Origin: Eutrophocola sp964629325
GTDB lineage: Bacteria; Pseudomonadota; Gammaproteobacteria; Pseudomonadales; Pseudohongiellaceae
Assembly: GCA_964629325.1 (NCBI GenBank)
Contig: CAZVSC010000006.1
Coordinates: 1 to 64,000 of the forward strand
Length of the DNA: 64,000 nucleotides
Reading direction: 5' to 3'
Below the pieces are notes generated by a model. It was not told the DNA's origin. It did no database searches and saw only the letters and a list, made by a program, of their open reading frames with translations. Each line of letters starts with the position of its first letter. Positions within the stretch are counted from its first letter, which is position 1. Of this stretch, positions 1 through 9,188 are shown piece after piece. Made by a program: the position numbers and the translations under genes.

Positions 1-24
1 GATACAGGGATACAGGGATACAAA
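1..24. repeat. Short GATACAGG tandem array at the window edge
   Basis: Three direct copies of an octamer close to GATACAGG open the window; the array may extend to the left. The same motif recurs at 33679-33719 and inverted at 33837-33856. It lies outside genes, next to a terminator. Confidence 0.6.
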
Positions 25-25
25 G

Positions 26-52
26 AAAAGGGCGACTGATTGTCGCCCTTTT
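26..52 (-). terminator. Rho-independent terminator of the TRAP operon
   Basis: An 11 bp perfect stem (AAAAGGGCGAC paired with GTCGCCCTTTT) with a 5 nt loop lies just past the dctM stop codon. On the minus strand it ends in a T tract, and the A tract on the other side could make it bidirectional. Almost the same hairpin is used after rpoZ at 33219-33243. Confidence 0.85.
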
Positions 53-63
53 TCGTTTCTGGA

Positions 64-1452
64 TTACAGGGATTTCACCAGCGCCGGTAACCACGTCGCC
101 AGCTGAGGCCACAACGTCAGCATGCCGAGCATGGCGAGCTGAATGACAATGAAAGGAATCACGCCCCTGTAGATCTGCGTGGTCTTGATGCTGTCCGGCG
201 CGACGCCGCGCAGATAGAACAGGGAAAAACCGAAGGGCGGTGTCAGGAAGGAGGTCTGCAGGTTGACCGCCAGCATCACGCCCAGCCACACCGGGTCCAG
301 CCCCATGGCCAGCAGGACGGGTCCGACGATCGGCACCACCATGTAGGTGATCTCGATAAAGTCGAGGATGAAGCCGAGCAGGAACACCACCAGCATGACG
401 ATGATCGTCGCCATCACCACGCCGCCGGGCATGTCCGTGAAGATGTCCTCCACGATGACGTCGCCGCCGAAACCGCGAAACACCAGGGAAAAAATCGCTG
501 CGCCCAGCAGGATCATGTAGACCATGGCCGTCACTTTTGCCGTGGACAGTGCGACATCCCGGAATATCGCGACGCTGAGCTGGCGTTTGGCCATGGCCAG
601 CAGCATGGCGCCAAGGCCGCCGACACCAGCGGCTTCCGTGGGCGTGGCGGCGCCTGACAGGATGGAACCGAGCACCGCGATAATGAGCAGCAGCGGCGGC
701 AGCAGGCTCTTGCAGAGCGTCAGAGCCAGCGAGCCGCCAACCGTGGCGCGCGCCAGGTCTTCCGCCCTGGCAGGAGGCGCCGCCTCGGGCTTCACGATGG
801 CAATGACGAGCATGTAGACGACATAGCACGCCACCAGAATCAGGCCAGGCACCATGGCGCCGGCGAACAGGTCGCCGACCGAAACGTTCTGGGTGCGGAA
901 CAGGCCCATGCTCAGCTGGGCCTGCTGGTAGGCGTTGGAAATGACATCACCCAGCAGCACCAGCGCAATGGATGGGGGAATGATCTGGCCGAGCGTGCCG
1001 GTCGCGCAGATGGTGCCGGTCGCCAGCGACGGGCTGTAGCCGGCGCGAATCATTGTCGGCAGGGACAGCACGCCCATGGTGACCACGGTGGCGCCGACGA
1101 TGCCGGTGCTGGCGGCGAGCAGCATGCCCACCAGGATCACGGAGATGCCAAGGCCGCCGCGCAGCTTGCCGAACAGCAGCGCCATGCCTTCCAGCAGCGC
1201 TTCAGCGATCTTCGATTTCTCCAGCATCATGCCCATGAACACAAACATCGGCACCGCAAACAGATTGGCGTTGATGATGATGCCGTAGAAACGGTTGGGC
1301 ACGGCGCTGAGGAAGGCCGGGTCGAAGGTGCCGGTCAGCAAGCCGATGCCGGCAAACAGCAGCGAGGTCCCGGCCAGCGAGAAGGCAACCGGGTAGCCGC
1401 ACATCAGCACCAGGCAGACGGCGATGAACAGCAGCAGCGGAATGAATTCCAT
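64..1452 (-). CDS. dctM: TRAP transporter large permease (DctM family)
   Basis: A 462-residue, almost wholly hydrophobic protein with about twelve predicted membrane segments, the usual size of the TRAP large (M) subunit. This subunit forms the sodium-coupled translocation channel for organic acids delivered by a periplasmic binding protein. The typical GYPVAFSLAG stretch is near the N-terminus and a conserved TPTEAAGVG loop lies mid-protein. Its start overlaps the stop of the small permease by one base (TGATG), so translation is coupled. No DctP binding protein is present in the window, so the substrate cannot be read; it may be encoded further downstream. Confidence 0.93.
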   Translation of the reverse strand: MEFIPLLLFIAVCLVLMCGYPVAFSLAGTSLLFAGIGLLTGTFDPAFLSAVPNRFYGIIINANLFAVPMFVFMGMMLEKSKIAEALLEGMALLFGKLRGGLGISVILVGMLLAASTGIVGATVVTMGVLSLPTMIRAGYSPSLATGTICATGTLGQIIPPSIALVLLGDVISNAYQQAQLSMGLFRTQNVSVGDLFAGAMVPGLILVACYVVYMLVIAIVKPEAAPPARAEDLARATVGGSLALTLCKSLLPPLLLIIAVLGSILSGAATPTEAAGVGGLGAMLLAMAKRQLSVAIFRDVALSTAKVTAMVYMILLGAAIFSLVFRGFGGDVIVEDIFTDMPGGVVMATIIVMLVVFLLGFILDFIEITYMVVPIVGPVLLAMGLDPVWLGVMLAVNLQTSFLTPPFGFSLFYLRGVAPDSIKTTQIYRGVIPFIVIQLAMLGMLTLWPQLATWLPALVKSL

Positions 1453-2006
1453 CAGATGGCACCGCCGGTCGGCTCAATATGCTCTTCGGGGGCCTCCTCG
1501 TGGAAGAACAGGAACAACAGGTTGCGCAGGACCTCGGTCAGTCCCTGCATGATGACCAGTATGGCCATGACCACGATCAGGGTCTTGAGCAGGTAGACGT
1601 AGGGAATACCACCGGCTTCGGGCGAGGTCTCGCGGATGCGCCAGGCGGCGGCGACATAATCCCAGCTCACCCAGAGAATGAAGACAGCCACAGGCAGCAG
1701 CAGGAACAGGCCGCCCAGCAGGTTAACCCAGGCCTTGTAGCGGGCACCGGCCGGGCCGTAAAAAATATCGACACGGACATGGCCGTCATGTTTCAGGGTA
1801 AAGGCGCTGGTCAGGAGGAAGAGCAGGGCGTTGAGGTAGATGACGGACTCCTGCACGGCGATGGAGCCGGAATTGAACACGTAGCGGGAGATGACGATAT
1901 AGAAGGTGACCACCACCATGAGGATGGAGCACCAGGCGGCGGTCTTGCCGACGGCTTCTGTGAAACCGTCCGCCATGCTGATCGCTTTTTTAACCAGGTT
2001 CAGCAC
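1452..2006 (-). CDS. dctQ: TRAP transporter small permease (DctQ family)
   Basis: A 184-residue protein with four predicted membrane helices, the normal size and topology of the TRAP small subunit that partners the large permease in the inner membrane. The start is GTG, two bases after the stop of the upstream cyclophilin gene, so all three genes look like one transcript. A charged C-terminal tail (EEAPEEH) faces the cytoplasm. Having a cyclophilin instead of a binding protein as the upstream neighbour is unusual. Confidence 0.9.
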   Translation of the reverse strand: MLNLVKKAISMADGFTEAVGKTAAWCSILMVVVTFYIVISRYVFNSGSIAVQESVIYLNALLFLLTSAFTLKHDGHVRVDIFYGPAGARYKAWVNLLGGLFLLLPVAVFILWVSWDYVAAAWRIRETSPEAGGIPYVYLLKTLIVVMAILVIMQGLTEVLRNLLFLFFHEEAPEEHIEPTGGAI

Positions 2007-2008
2007 GG

Positions 2009-3694
2009 TTAATCGGCAGCGAGCGAATAACTTCTCAGCTTGAACGACAGGGTTTCGTAATCCACCAGTTCGAATTCGACATCCGTGACGATGGTGCCAA
2101 GGACGTTGATCGACGGGACAAACAGGATGCCGGAGTCCAGGTTCATGGTGGCGGTTTCCTGCCCCACATCAGCGAGGTAGTAAATGCGCGTGGTGTCGAC
2201 ACGCATAACAATGCCAGGCTGTGTGATGTCCCTTGCCATGATTACGCGGTACAAAGTGTTATTGATGTATACGGGCAGATTGATAGTGGCCAGTAGTGCC
2301 GAATAGGTTGCCGTTGTGATGATGCCACCCGTGCCGCCATCGCCACCGCCTGTTCCGTTGTCGGAATCATCAACGATGACATCGGTGACATAGACCCGTT
2401 GCACCAGCACGAGGTCATCGGCCTGGATGCCGTCGTTGTCCTGGTCGGTCAGCGGCAATTCGCCGAAGGCGTTGCCCAGGCCGTTTTGCTGGTTGGTGCG
2501 GGGAAGGTTGCCGATGGCATCGACCACCGACATGCCGGAAATGACGCGGGCGAACACCGTGAAGCCGCCATCGACCGTATCCAGCTGCGCATTGTTCACG
2601 AGGTTGACGAACCACTCGCTGGTGGCGCTGTTGATCTGGCCGCCAATGCGGGCCATGGACACCGTGCCCCGCGTGTTGGACAGCGAGAATTCGTTCTGGA
2701 TGGTACCGTCGCGCTGAATCCCTGCGCCCAGGGGGTTGGAGCGGTAACCGCCGGCCTGGATTACGAAATTAGGTACAGAGCGGTGAACGAGGGTGTCATC
2801 GTACCGACCGCTGGTGACGTAATTGAGGAAATTTTCCACGGTTTCCGGCGCCGCTTCCGGCAGCAGTTCCATGCAGAATTCGCCGACGTTGGTATCGACG
2901 CAAACCGCATCTTCATAAAGCGTCTCGCCTTCGCCGGGCGTCGGGGGCTCCCCGCCGCCGTCTCCGCCGTCGGTGCCACCATCACCTCCACCAGAGCCGC
3001 CATCACCACCATCGGTGCCGCCGTCCGTGCCGTCAGGACACGCGGGCACCTCGAGTTCACAGACCTCACCCTCGAAAATGAAAGCGCTGAGAATCAGGAT
3101 GCGGGGTGAATTGAATACCGGCACTTCCTGGCCCGTCACGGGAACGCGCGACAGTCCGCCTTCACCCAGTGTCACAAGGGGGAAGCTCGACATGAGGTCC
3201 ACCACCTCCATGTCGTCGGCAATGATGCGGGCAAACACCGTATGGCTGCCGTCATCGAGGGCCGGATTGTCGGTAACGTTGATCAGGTACTGGCTGGTGA
3301 CGCTGTTCGGATCATTCGGGTCATCGCGCACACTGGCCACGGTCGCCCTGGTGTTGGGGACACTGGATTCATTGCCGATGGCCGGACGGCGGAAGATCTC
3401 CAGCAGGCCGCTGACATTGCCGGCGCCGGTGTCGGCATAGCGTCCGGCCTGCACGTAGGCAGGGCTGCCTTTTACGCCCAGGTGGAAGAAGGAATTGCGG
3501 TAGCTGCCCTGTTGCACGTAGGCCAGGAAGTTCTGGGCGGTAACCGGGGCTTCCGTTTCCAGCAATTCCATGCAGATATCACCGATGGTGGTCTGCAGGC
3601 AGACAATCGTCTGGGCCCTGGCAGGCAGGGAAAAGCCCAGGAATATCAGGAGGATAAAGCTTAAATGAACGGGTAACCGGATGAACTTCTGCAT
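2009..3694 (-). CDS. Secreted protein with two cyclophilin domains
   Basis: 561 residues. An N-terminal signal peptide ending near PARAQ sends the protein to the periplasm. Cyclophilin domain 1 covers about 29-210, then a long Gly/Asp/Thr-rich linker, cyclophilin domain 2 about 260-440, a second short Gly-rich linker, and a C-terminal domain of roughly 100 residues that I do not recognise. Domain 2 keeps the catalytic signature (VHR, FVIQ, GTVSMAR). In domain 1 the catalytic Arg position reads FHL and the QFF motif reads QYL, so it is probably not an active prolyl isomerase and may bind peptides. The protein probably assists folding of exported proteins. It is transcribed with the TRAP permease genes. 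Confidence 0.85.
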   Translation of the reverse strand: MQKFIRLPVHLSFILLIFLGFSLPARAQTIVCLQTTIGDICMELLETEAPVTAQNFLAYVQQGSYRNSFFHLGVKGSPAYVQAGRYADTGAGNVSGLLEIFRRPAIGNESSVPNTRATVASVRDDPNDPNSVTSQYLINVTDNPALDDGSHTVFARIIADDMEVVDLMSSFPLVTLGEGGLSRVPVTGQEVPVFNSPRILILSAFIFEGEVCELEVPACPDGTDGGTDGGDGGSGGGDGGTDGGDGGGEPPTPGEGETLYEDAVCVDTNVGEFCMELLPEAAPETVENFLNYVTSGRYDDTLVHRSVPNFVIQAGGYRSNPLGAGIQRDGTIQNEFSLSNTRGTVSMARIGGQINSATSEWFVNLVNNAQLDTVDGGFTVFARVISGMSVVDAIGNLPRTNQQNGLGNAFGELPLTDQDNDGIQADDLVLVQRVYVTDVIVDDSDNGTGGGDGGTGGIITTATYSALLATINLPVYINNTLYRVIMARDITQPGIVMRVDTTRIYYLADVGQETATMNLDSGILFVPSINVLGTIVTDVEFELVDYETLSFKLRSYSLAAD

Positions 3695-3871
3695 GCTTTA
3701 TTCCGACAGGCCATGGCCCTGTCGAGCGCTGAAAAACGAGGGCGAAGAATACCATAATTCCCGGGATCGTTGTGAAGTCTTCAGTGCCATATGAAATATT
3801 AAGACCATGTAAATATTAAAGAATTTCGTCAAATACGCGCCCCGGCTTTAACAATCACTTAATCATAATTT

Positions 3872-3917
3872 AACGGCTTATTTACCGTTGAACACCCTTC
3901 TTTAACCTAAAATTTAT
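3872..3917 (+). promoter_or_regulatory. Candidate promoter and operator of the beta-helix/TonB receptor pair
   Basis: The 300 bp between the divergent cyclophilin and beta-helix genes is much richer in A/T than its surroundings. It holds a small inverted repeat (AACGG/CCGTT, 3872-3889) that overlaps a TTGAAC box at 3888, followed 18 bases on by ATTTAT. This is a plausible sigma-70 promoter with an overlapping operator for the gene starting at 3995; the assignment is tentative. Confidence 0.3.
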
Positions 3918-3994
3918 CGCGTGTTTACAAGGGCTCCATACACTGCGCACTTCTTGAATTCATTCACATTCTTTACGAAGGGTAACGGAGCAAC

Positions 3995-5764
3995 ATGCGC
4001 ATGAAATTAACCAACATCTTCAAGTATTCCGCACTGGCTACCGCGATCATTGCGGGCCATGCTTATGCCGGCAACCTGCCCACCCTGCCGACAATCGGCA
4101 ATTCTGGCGCAGGCTTCGCCGGCGGCGCCACTATCAATGGCGGCGCCAGCTATCTGGGCAGCATCCCGGCCGGCGAGGCTGTCCAGGTCAAGGGCCAGAT
4201 CAACGTTGCCGCCGGTGATGTCGGCAAGACAGGCGATATCCTGATCGTGGCCAAAGTGGGCAACAAGTTCTTCCAGGCAGGCCAGTCTGGCTGGTCCTCC
4301 CTTGCCATCGACCTGGCCAGTTCATCGCTCGGCATCGTTCCCTATTCCACCGGTACACTGCCGGCGACATTTTCTTATGAAGAAGACGACCTGGCTGGAG
4401 CGCTGGGTGAAGACCTGACCGGCAAGACCGTCAAGGTCCTGTTCGGCTACGCACCCAGCGGCGCCGGAATACGCTACGGCAAGGCCGTAAGAGCGCAGGT
4501 TTCTCCGACCCCCTCAAACACCGTATGTCCGGATGGTGAAGCACCAACGGCCGCCGTGGTTCTCGGCGGCAACCAGATCTGCACGCTTTCCGGTACCTAC
4601 ACCGAAGACCTGCACCTGACCAGGAATTTCGACTATGTCATTTCCGGCGCGGTCAGGATCGGCATGGACAACACCTCCGATGCCAAACTGATCATCGACC
4701 CGGGTGTCACCACCTACGGCCAGTCCGGCAACGATTTCATCTGGATCGACCGTGGTGCGCAGCTCTGGGCCAACGGCACCAAGGACAAGCCGATCACCAT
4801 GACCAGCGCGAATGACCTCGACGCCACCGCCACTACCCGCGGCGAATGGGGCGGCCTCGTGATCAACGGCAACGCACCGATCAACGGCTGTTCCGAGGGC
4901 ACCACGCTTTGCGAGGCGGCAGGTGAAGGCAACTCCGGCATGTTCGGCGGCAATGACCCCGCCGATAACAGCGGCAGCCTGACCTACCTGCGCGTCAAGT
5001 ACGCCGGCTTCCTGATCAACGACCTTGACGAACTGAACGGCATTGCCTTCCAGGGCGTCGGTTCCGGCACCAATGTCGATTATGTCCAGGTTCACAACAA
5101 CCAGGACGACGGCGTCGAGTTCTTCGGCGGCACCGTGAATGCCAAGCACCTGTACCTGACGGGTAACCGCGACGACTCCCTCGACTGGACCAAGGGTTGG
5201 ACCGGCAGCGTCCAGCACGTCGTTGTCGTGCAGGGTACTGACACCGGTGATCAGGGCTTCGAAATGGACAACAACGGCGACGCCCCGGATTCACTGCCGC
5301 GCGCCTTGCCGACCTTCTCCAACGTCACCCTGATCGGTAACGACAACACCGATATCGGCATGCTGATCCGTGAGGGCACCGGCGGCCGTTTCCACAACAT
5401 GGTGGTCAAGGGCTTCGCTGATGGCTGTATCGACATCGACCAGACCGAAACCTTCACCGTTGCCGGTACCCCGGGCAACCTGACGGGCGACCTGGTCATG
5501 ACCAACACGGTTGTCGACTGTGAAACCAGCTTTATCGAGGACATGGACGGCCCGTGGCTGGTTGGCGAGTGGTTCGATGCCCAGGACGGCAACGTCGAAC
5601 TGGACACCGGCATGACCGATTACATCAACTCGTCAGTGGTCAATGCCCTGGAGTCTCTGGACCCGACATCGCTGGGTTCATTCTTCGATGCTGCCGACTA
5701 TGTAGGTGCGGTACCCGGCGCTGGTGAAGACTGGACGGAAGGCTGGACTTTCCGCCCGCTGTAA
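3995..5764 (+). CDS. Secreted beta-helix protein, TonB receptor partner
   Basis: 589 residues with a clear Sec signal peptide (cleavage after HAYA). Residues 35-170 are Gly/Ala-rich. The body (about 180-560) has the short turn-rich repeating strands and Asn/Asp ladders of right-handed parallel beta-helix proteins, for example WGGLVINGNAPING and DGVEFFGGTVNAKH. The C-terminus ends in the aromatic stretch EDWTEGWTFRPL. Such proteins are often found next to TonB-dependent receptors of the type encoded downstream, and I infer a periplasmic or surface role in capturing or processing the receptor's ligand. The ligand is unknown. A start two codons later (MKLTN) is also possible. Confidence 0.75.
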   Translation: MRMKLTNIFKYSALATAIIAGHAYAGNLPTLPTIGNSGAGFAGGATINGGASYLGSIPAGEAVQVKGQINVAAGDVGKTGDILIVAKVGNKFFQAGQSGWSSLAIDLASSSLGIVPYSTGTLPATFSYEEDDLAGALGEDLTGKTVKVLFGYAPSGAGIRYGKAVRAQVSPTPSNTVCPDGEAPTAAVVLGGNQICTLSGTYTEDLHLTRNFDYVISGAVRIGMDNTSDAKLIIDPGVTTYGQSGNDFIWIDRGAQLWANGTKDKPITMTSANDLDATATTRGEWGGLVINGNAPINGCSEGTTLCEAAGEGNSGMFGGNDPADNSGSLTYLRVKYAGFLINDLDELNGIAFQGVGSGTNVDYVQVHNNQDDGVEFFGGTVNAKHLYLTGNRDDSLDWTKGWTGSVQHVVVVQGTDTGDQGFEMDNNGDAPDSLPRALPTFSNVTLIGNDNTDIGMLIREGTGGRFHNMVVKGFADGCIDIDQTETFTVAGTPGNLTGDLVMTNTVVDCETSFIEDMDGPWLVGEWFDAQDGNVELDTGMTDYINSSVVNALESLDPTSLGSFFDAADYVGAVPGAGEDWTEGWTFRPL

Positions 5765-5822
5765 AGCCTGGGTATACACTCAGCCAGCGGTCATGTGCAG
5801 CTGGCTGAAAGCAGGAACAAGG

Positions 5823-5869
5823 ACTTAAGGGGATTTTGCCAAACACGGCAAAATTCCCTTAAGTTTTTT
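5823..5869 (+). terminator. Strong terminator between beta-helix gene and TonB receptor
   Basis: An 18 bp stem (ACTTAAGGGG.. paired with ..CCCTTAAGT, one G-T wobble) with a 6 nt loop, followed by six T. It lies 60 bp after the beta-helix stop and 100 bp before the receptor start. Receptor expression therefore needs its own promoter or read-through. Confidence 0.9.
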
Positions 5870-5969
5870 CGCAAGAGGGTATTTCTTTCTTGTGAAAGAC
5901 CAGGTTGCTACTGCCGGATCCGGTAGCAGCCATGAATCGAAACGGTTTATTTTTTTACTTTGTGAAACG

Positions 5970-8537
5970 ATGCCTATGAAACGCAAGACCCTGACACTGG
6001 CCATAGCCAGTACGTTGTTCGCCAGCACCGGCCTGTCCGCACAGGATGATGAACTGCAGAGCGCCACGCGTGCCGCACCTGCCGGAGACATTACCGAAAT
6101 CGTCACCCTGGGCGAATACATCCCCGATGAAAAGCGGGCTACGGCGGCCATCTCCAACGTCCTGGACGCCGAGGCGTTTTCCAGGGCGGGCGACAGCAAT
6201 GTCGCCGAAGGTCTCAAGCGCGTTTCCGGCCTGAACCTGGCCGGTGGCAAGTTCGTCTACATCCGTGGTTTGGGCGAACGGTATTCCAGTACCATTCTCA
6301 ACGGCTCCACCCTGCCCAGCCCGGAACCCATCCGCCGCGTGGTGCCTCTGGATCTGTTCCCGGCCAGCATCATCGACAGCGTACTGGTGCAGAAGACCTT
6401 CAGCGCCCAGTACCCGGCCGAATTTGCCGGCGGTGCCATCCAGATGCGCACCAAGGTGGTTCCGGACGAGCCGTTCTTCGAAATTTCCAGCAGCATCGGA
6501 TATTCCGGCAATACCACCTTCAGTGACGGCTTCACCTATGCCGGTGGCGGCAAGGACTGGATGGGGGTCGATGACGGCACCCGCGACTTGCCAGGTCCCC
6601 TGAAGGATGCCATTGCCGGCAACCGCGAACTGAAGCGTAACAATATCTTCTTCAAGAATGGCTTCGAAGCGGAAGAGCTCGAGGCCATCGGCGAAAGCCT
6701 GAACAACACCTATTCCGCACAGCAGGAAAGCATACAGCCTGACATGAGCGCTTCCACGAGTTTCGGCAGCGCCTGGTATGGCGACAACGTGCGTATCGGC
6801 GGCATGGCCAATTTCAGCTACAACAACTCCTGGGACACCATCACGGTCAGCCGCAACACCTACGTTGCCGATGGTGATGGTAACCTCAGCCAGCGCAACG
6901 ACATGGATTTCACCTCCACAGAACACAGCGTCGACACGACCATGTTCCTGACCGGGGGTATCGATTACAACGACGCGCACTCGCTGAAGGCGACTCTGCT
7001 GCAGATCCGCAAGATGGACGACCTGGCGGGCGTGGAGACGGGTTTTCTCGCCACCGAGGCCCAGAACATCAGGAGCACGCGCCTGGAATGGATTGAGCGT
7101 GACATGCTGTCACAGCAGCTCGAGGGCGAGCACGTGTTTTACGATCTCAACGAGCTCACGGTCAACTGGCACTACAACGAATCCCGCGCCAAGCGCCTGT
7201 CCCCGGATTTCCGCCAGAACCGTTATGAATACCAGCCCCAGGTTGACGACTTTGCCTTCTCACTGCGGGCGGATGCCAACCAGCGCTGGTGGTCCACGCT
7301 GGAAGACAACAACGAGGATGTCGGCTTTTCCGCGAAGATGTTCCTGGAAACACCGTTTGGCACCAGCACCGAGCTGTCCATGGGCACCAGCCGCGTCAGG
7401 AAGGACAGGGAATCCGAAATCCGCCGTTTCCTGTTCCTGGCCAATGGCCCGGACGTGACTTCCTTCGATGTCCGTAGCCAGCCGCGGCTCGAGGATATCG
7501 TCACCGCGGAAAACATCAGTGCCACTGGCTTCGAGTTGCGTGAAGGCACGCGCGCGACAGACAACTACACGGCAGACCAGGCACTCGACGCCTGGTTCAT
7601 CGAAGCGGATATCGAGTTGACCTACTACTTGCGCCTGCTGGCCGGCGTGCGCAATGAAGAATCAATACAGAGCGTTACCACTTTCAACCTGTTCCAGCCT
7701 GACGAGGCGGTCACCAGCGAGCTGGTCAGCGACGACCTGTTCCCCGTTGCCACGGCAACCTGGATCCTGGATGACTACAACATGCAGGTTCGCGCAGGAT
7801 ATTCCGAAACAATTTCTCGGCCGGACTTCAGGGAGCTGTCGCCGGCACCGTTCATCGATCCCGTCACCGGCTTCGTGATCGTGGGCAATCCCGGGCTTTC
7901 CGTGGGCTATATCGACAATTACGACCTGCGCTGGGAATGGTATTTCTCCGGTGATGAAAGCGTCTCAGTGGGCCTGTTCTTCAAGGATTTCCAGACGCCG
8001 ATCGAAGCGGTCATCGAGCCCGGTGCCGCCAACCAGCGCACCTTCATCAACGCGAAGGAAGCCACCACCCGCGGCATCGAGCTCGATGGTTTCCGCTGGC
8101 TGGATTTCATCAATGACGACTGGTCGAACTGGTATGTGTCGGCCAACCTGACCCTGATCGATTCGGAAGTGACCATCAAGCCGGAAGATGTCGGCCTGGT
8201 CACCAATGCCACCAGGGCGCTCCAGGGCCAGGCGGATTACATCTTCAACATCCAGCTGGGGATGGATGACAACTTCCGCCACAAGGGCAGCCTGGTCTAT
8301 CACATCACCGGCGATAAGATTCGTGAAGTCGGCATCCTGGGACAGCCTGACGTCTATGATGAAGCCTATGGTGAGTTGGACCTCAACTACACCCGCTACC
8401 TGGGTGACCACTGGACGCTGAATTTCCAGGGCAAGAATTTGCTGAACCAGAAGCGCAAAACCACCCAGGGTGGCCTCGATGTGAATAGTCTTTTTGAGGG
8501 TCGGTCCGCCAGCCTGGGCGTGGAGTATGTCTTCTAA
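5970..8537 (+). CDS. TonB-dependent outer membrane receptor
   Basis: 855 residues from the start chosen here, where MPMKRK begins a proper signal peptide ending at LSAQ; the in-frame ATG at 5892 adds 26 non-signal residues. A plug domain (about 45-190) contains the hallmark RGLGERYSSTILNG and SPEPIRRVVPLDLFP. A long beta-barrel follows and ends in the outer-membrane terminal aromatic signature (LGVEYVF). I see no TonB box that I can place with certainty, although the EIVTLGE stretch after the signal peptide is a candidate. The receptor imports an unknown large or scarce substrate using TonB-ExbBD energy. It is paired with the secreted beta-helix protein upstream. Confidence 0.93.
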   Translation: MPMKRKTLTLAIASTLFASTGLSAQDDELQSATRAAPAGDITEIVTLGEYIPDEKRATAAISNVLDAEAFSRAGDSNVAEGLKRVSGLNLAGGKFVYIRGLGERYSSTILNGSTLPSPEPIRRVVPLDLFPASIIDSVLVQKTFSAQYPAEFAGGAIQMRTKVVPDEPFFEISSSIGYSGNTTFSDGFTYAGGGKDWMGVDDGTRDLPGPLKDAIAGNRELKRNNIFFKNGFEAEELEAIGESLNNTYSAQQESIQPDMSASTSFGSAWYGDNVRIGGMANFSYNNSWDTITVSRNTYVADGDGNLSQRNDMDFTSTEHSVDTTMFLTGGIDYNDAHSLKATLLQIRKMDDLAGVETGFLATEAQNIRSTRLEWIERDMLSQQLEGEHVFYDLNELTVNWHYNESRAKRLSPDFRQNRYEYQPQVDDFAFSLRADANQRWWSTLEDNNEDVGFSAKMFLETPFGTSTELSMGTSRVRKDRESEIRRFLFLANGPDVTSFDVRSQPRLEDIVTAENISATGFELREGTRATDNYTADQALDAWFIEADIELTYYLRLLAGVRNEESIQSVTTFNLFQPDEAVTSELVSDDLFPVATATWILDDYNMQVRAGYSETISRPDFRELSPAPFIDPVTGFVIVGNPGLSVGYIDNYDLRWEWYFSGDESVSVGLFFKDFQTPIEAVIEPGAANQRTFINAKEATTRGIELDGFRWLDFINDDWSNWYVSANLTLIDSEVTIKPEDVGLVTNATRALQGQADYIFNIQLGMDDNFRHKGSLVYHITGDKIREVGILGQPDVYDEAYGELDLNYTRYLGDHWTLNFQGKNLLNQKRKTTQGGLDVNSLFEGRSASLGVEYVF

Positions 8538-8582
8538 TCACGTAGCTTAATCTGCAGCTATTACGCTTGCCCTGTCATCGTT

Positions 8583-8646
8583 AAAAGAAAAACCCGAACC
8601 GCTCACGTACTCACTTGTACTGTTCCCGGTCTCGGGTTTTTCTTTT
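8583..8646. terminator. Bidirectional terminator after the TonB receptor
   Basis: A perfect 15 bp inverted repeat, AAAAGAAAAACCCGA paired with its complement at 8632-8646, with a 34 nt loop that contains a further ACCG/CGGT pair. T tracts on both strands suit termination of the receptor and of the converging membrane-protein gene. Confidence 0.8.
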
Positions 8647-8677
8647 GCCTCGCCAGACCTGCGCTCATGACGCTGCC

Positions 8678-8777
8678 NNNNNNNNNNNNNNNNNNNNNNN
8701 NNNNNNNNNNNNNNNNNNNNNNNNNNNNNNNNNNNNNNNNNNNNNNNNNNNNNNNNNNNNNNNNNNNNNNNNNNNNN
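8678..8777. other. Scaffold gap (100 N)
   Basis: Exactly 100 N, a placeholder length. The bases on either side share no overlap, so sequence is really missing here. The gap removes the 3' part of the minus-strand membrane-protein gene. Confidence 0.95.
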
Positions 8778-9121
8778 CGAAAGCTCATCCACACCAAAAT
8801 GATCGAAATCAGGACTACCAGCAACGCCAGCAGGGAGTACAGGGCCAGGAGGATGCGCGTGCCGAGTTTCGTCATGAAATCGTCATGGGGCAGCACGGGC
8901 GGGGGAATCTGCCGAAACAGCTGCAGGGTGGCAAACAGCATCATGCCCCACAGGGTCAGCACCAGCATGGGTTCCAGCAGGTGGCCGTAACGGCCGCCTG
9001 CGGCAAAGAGGCTGACGGCGATACCGGCCAGGCCGGCTGCGATCAGGACGGCAGCCATCGGACGGCACCAGCCTAGCCTGAGTACGATTCTGTGCAAGGC
9101 AACGAGCATGGGGAAAGGCAA
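8778..9121 (-). CDS. Small integral membrane protein, 3' end lost in gap
   Basis: About 114 residues are readable before the scaffold gap. There are three hydrophobic segments (about 23-41, 50-68 and 90-112) and a short charged loop (PHDDFMTKLGTR). The longest frame begins with TTG at 9121; an ATG at 9109 (MLVALHR) is an alternative start. I do not recognise the family. The sequence translated beyond the gap cannot be trusted because the gap length is unknown. It is transcribed towards the TonB receptor and follows the UspA gene and its terminator. Confidence 0.55.
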
Positions 9122-9136
9122 TACATAACGGCGAAA

Positions 9137-9165
9137 AAAAACCTGCAGCTAGACTGCAGGTTTTT
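9137..9165 (-). terminator. Rho-independent terminator of the UspA gene
   Basis: A perfect 12 bp stem (AAAAACCTGCAG with its complement) around a 5 nt loop. On the minus strand it is followed by a run of T, directly downstream of the universal stress gene. Confidence 0.9.
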
Positions 9166-9188
9166 CGGGGGAATGGCAAACGCCAGGA

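Noticed and set aside
8603..8677. C-terminal end of the membrane protein read across the N gap
   Set aside because: The gap length is a placeholder, so frame continuity cannot be assumed; the residues overlap the terminator hairpin.
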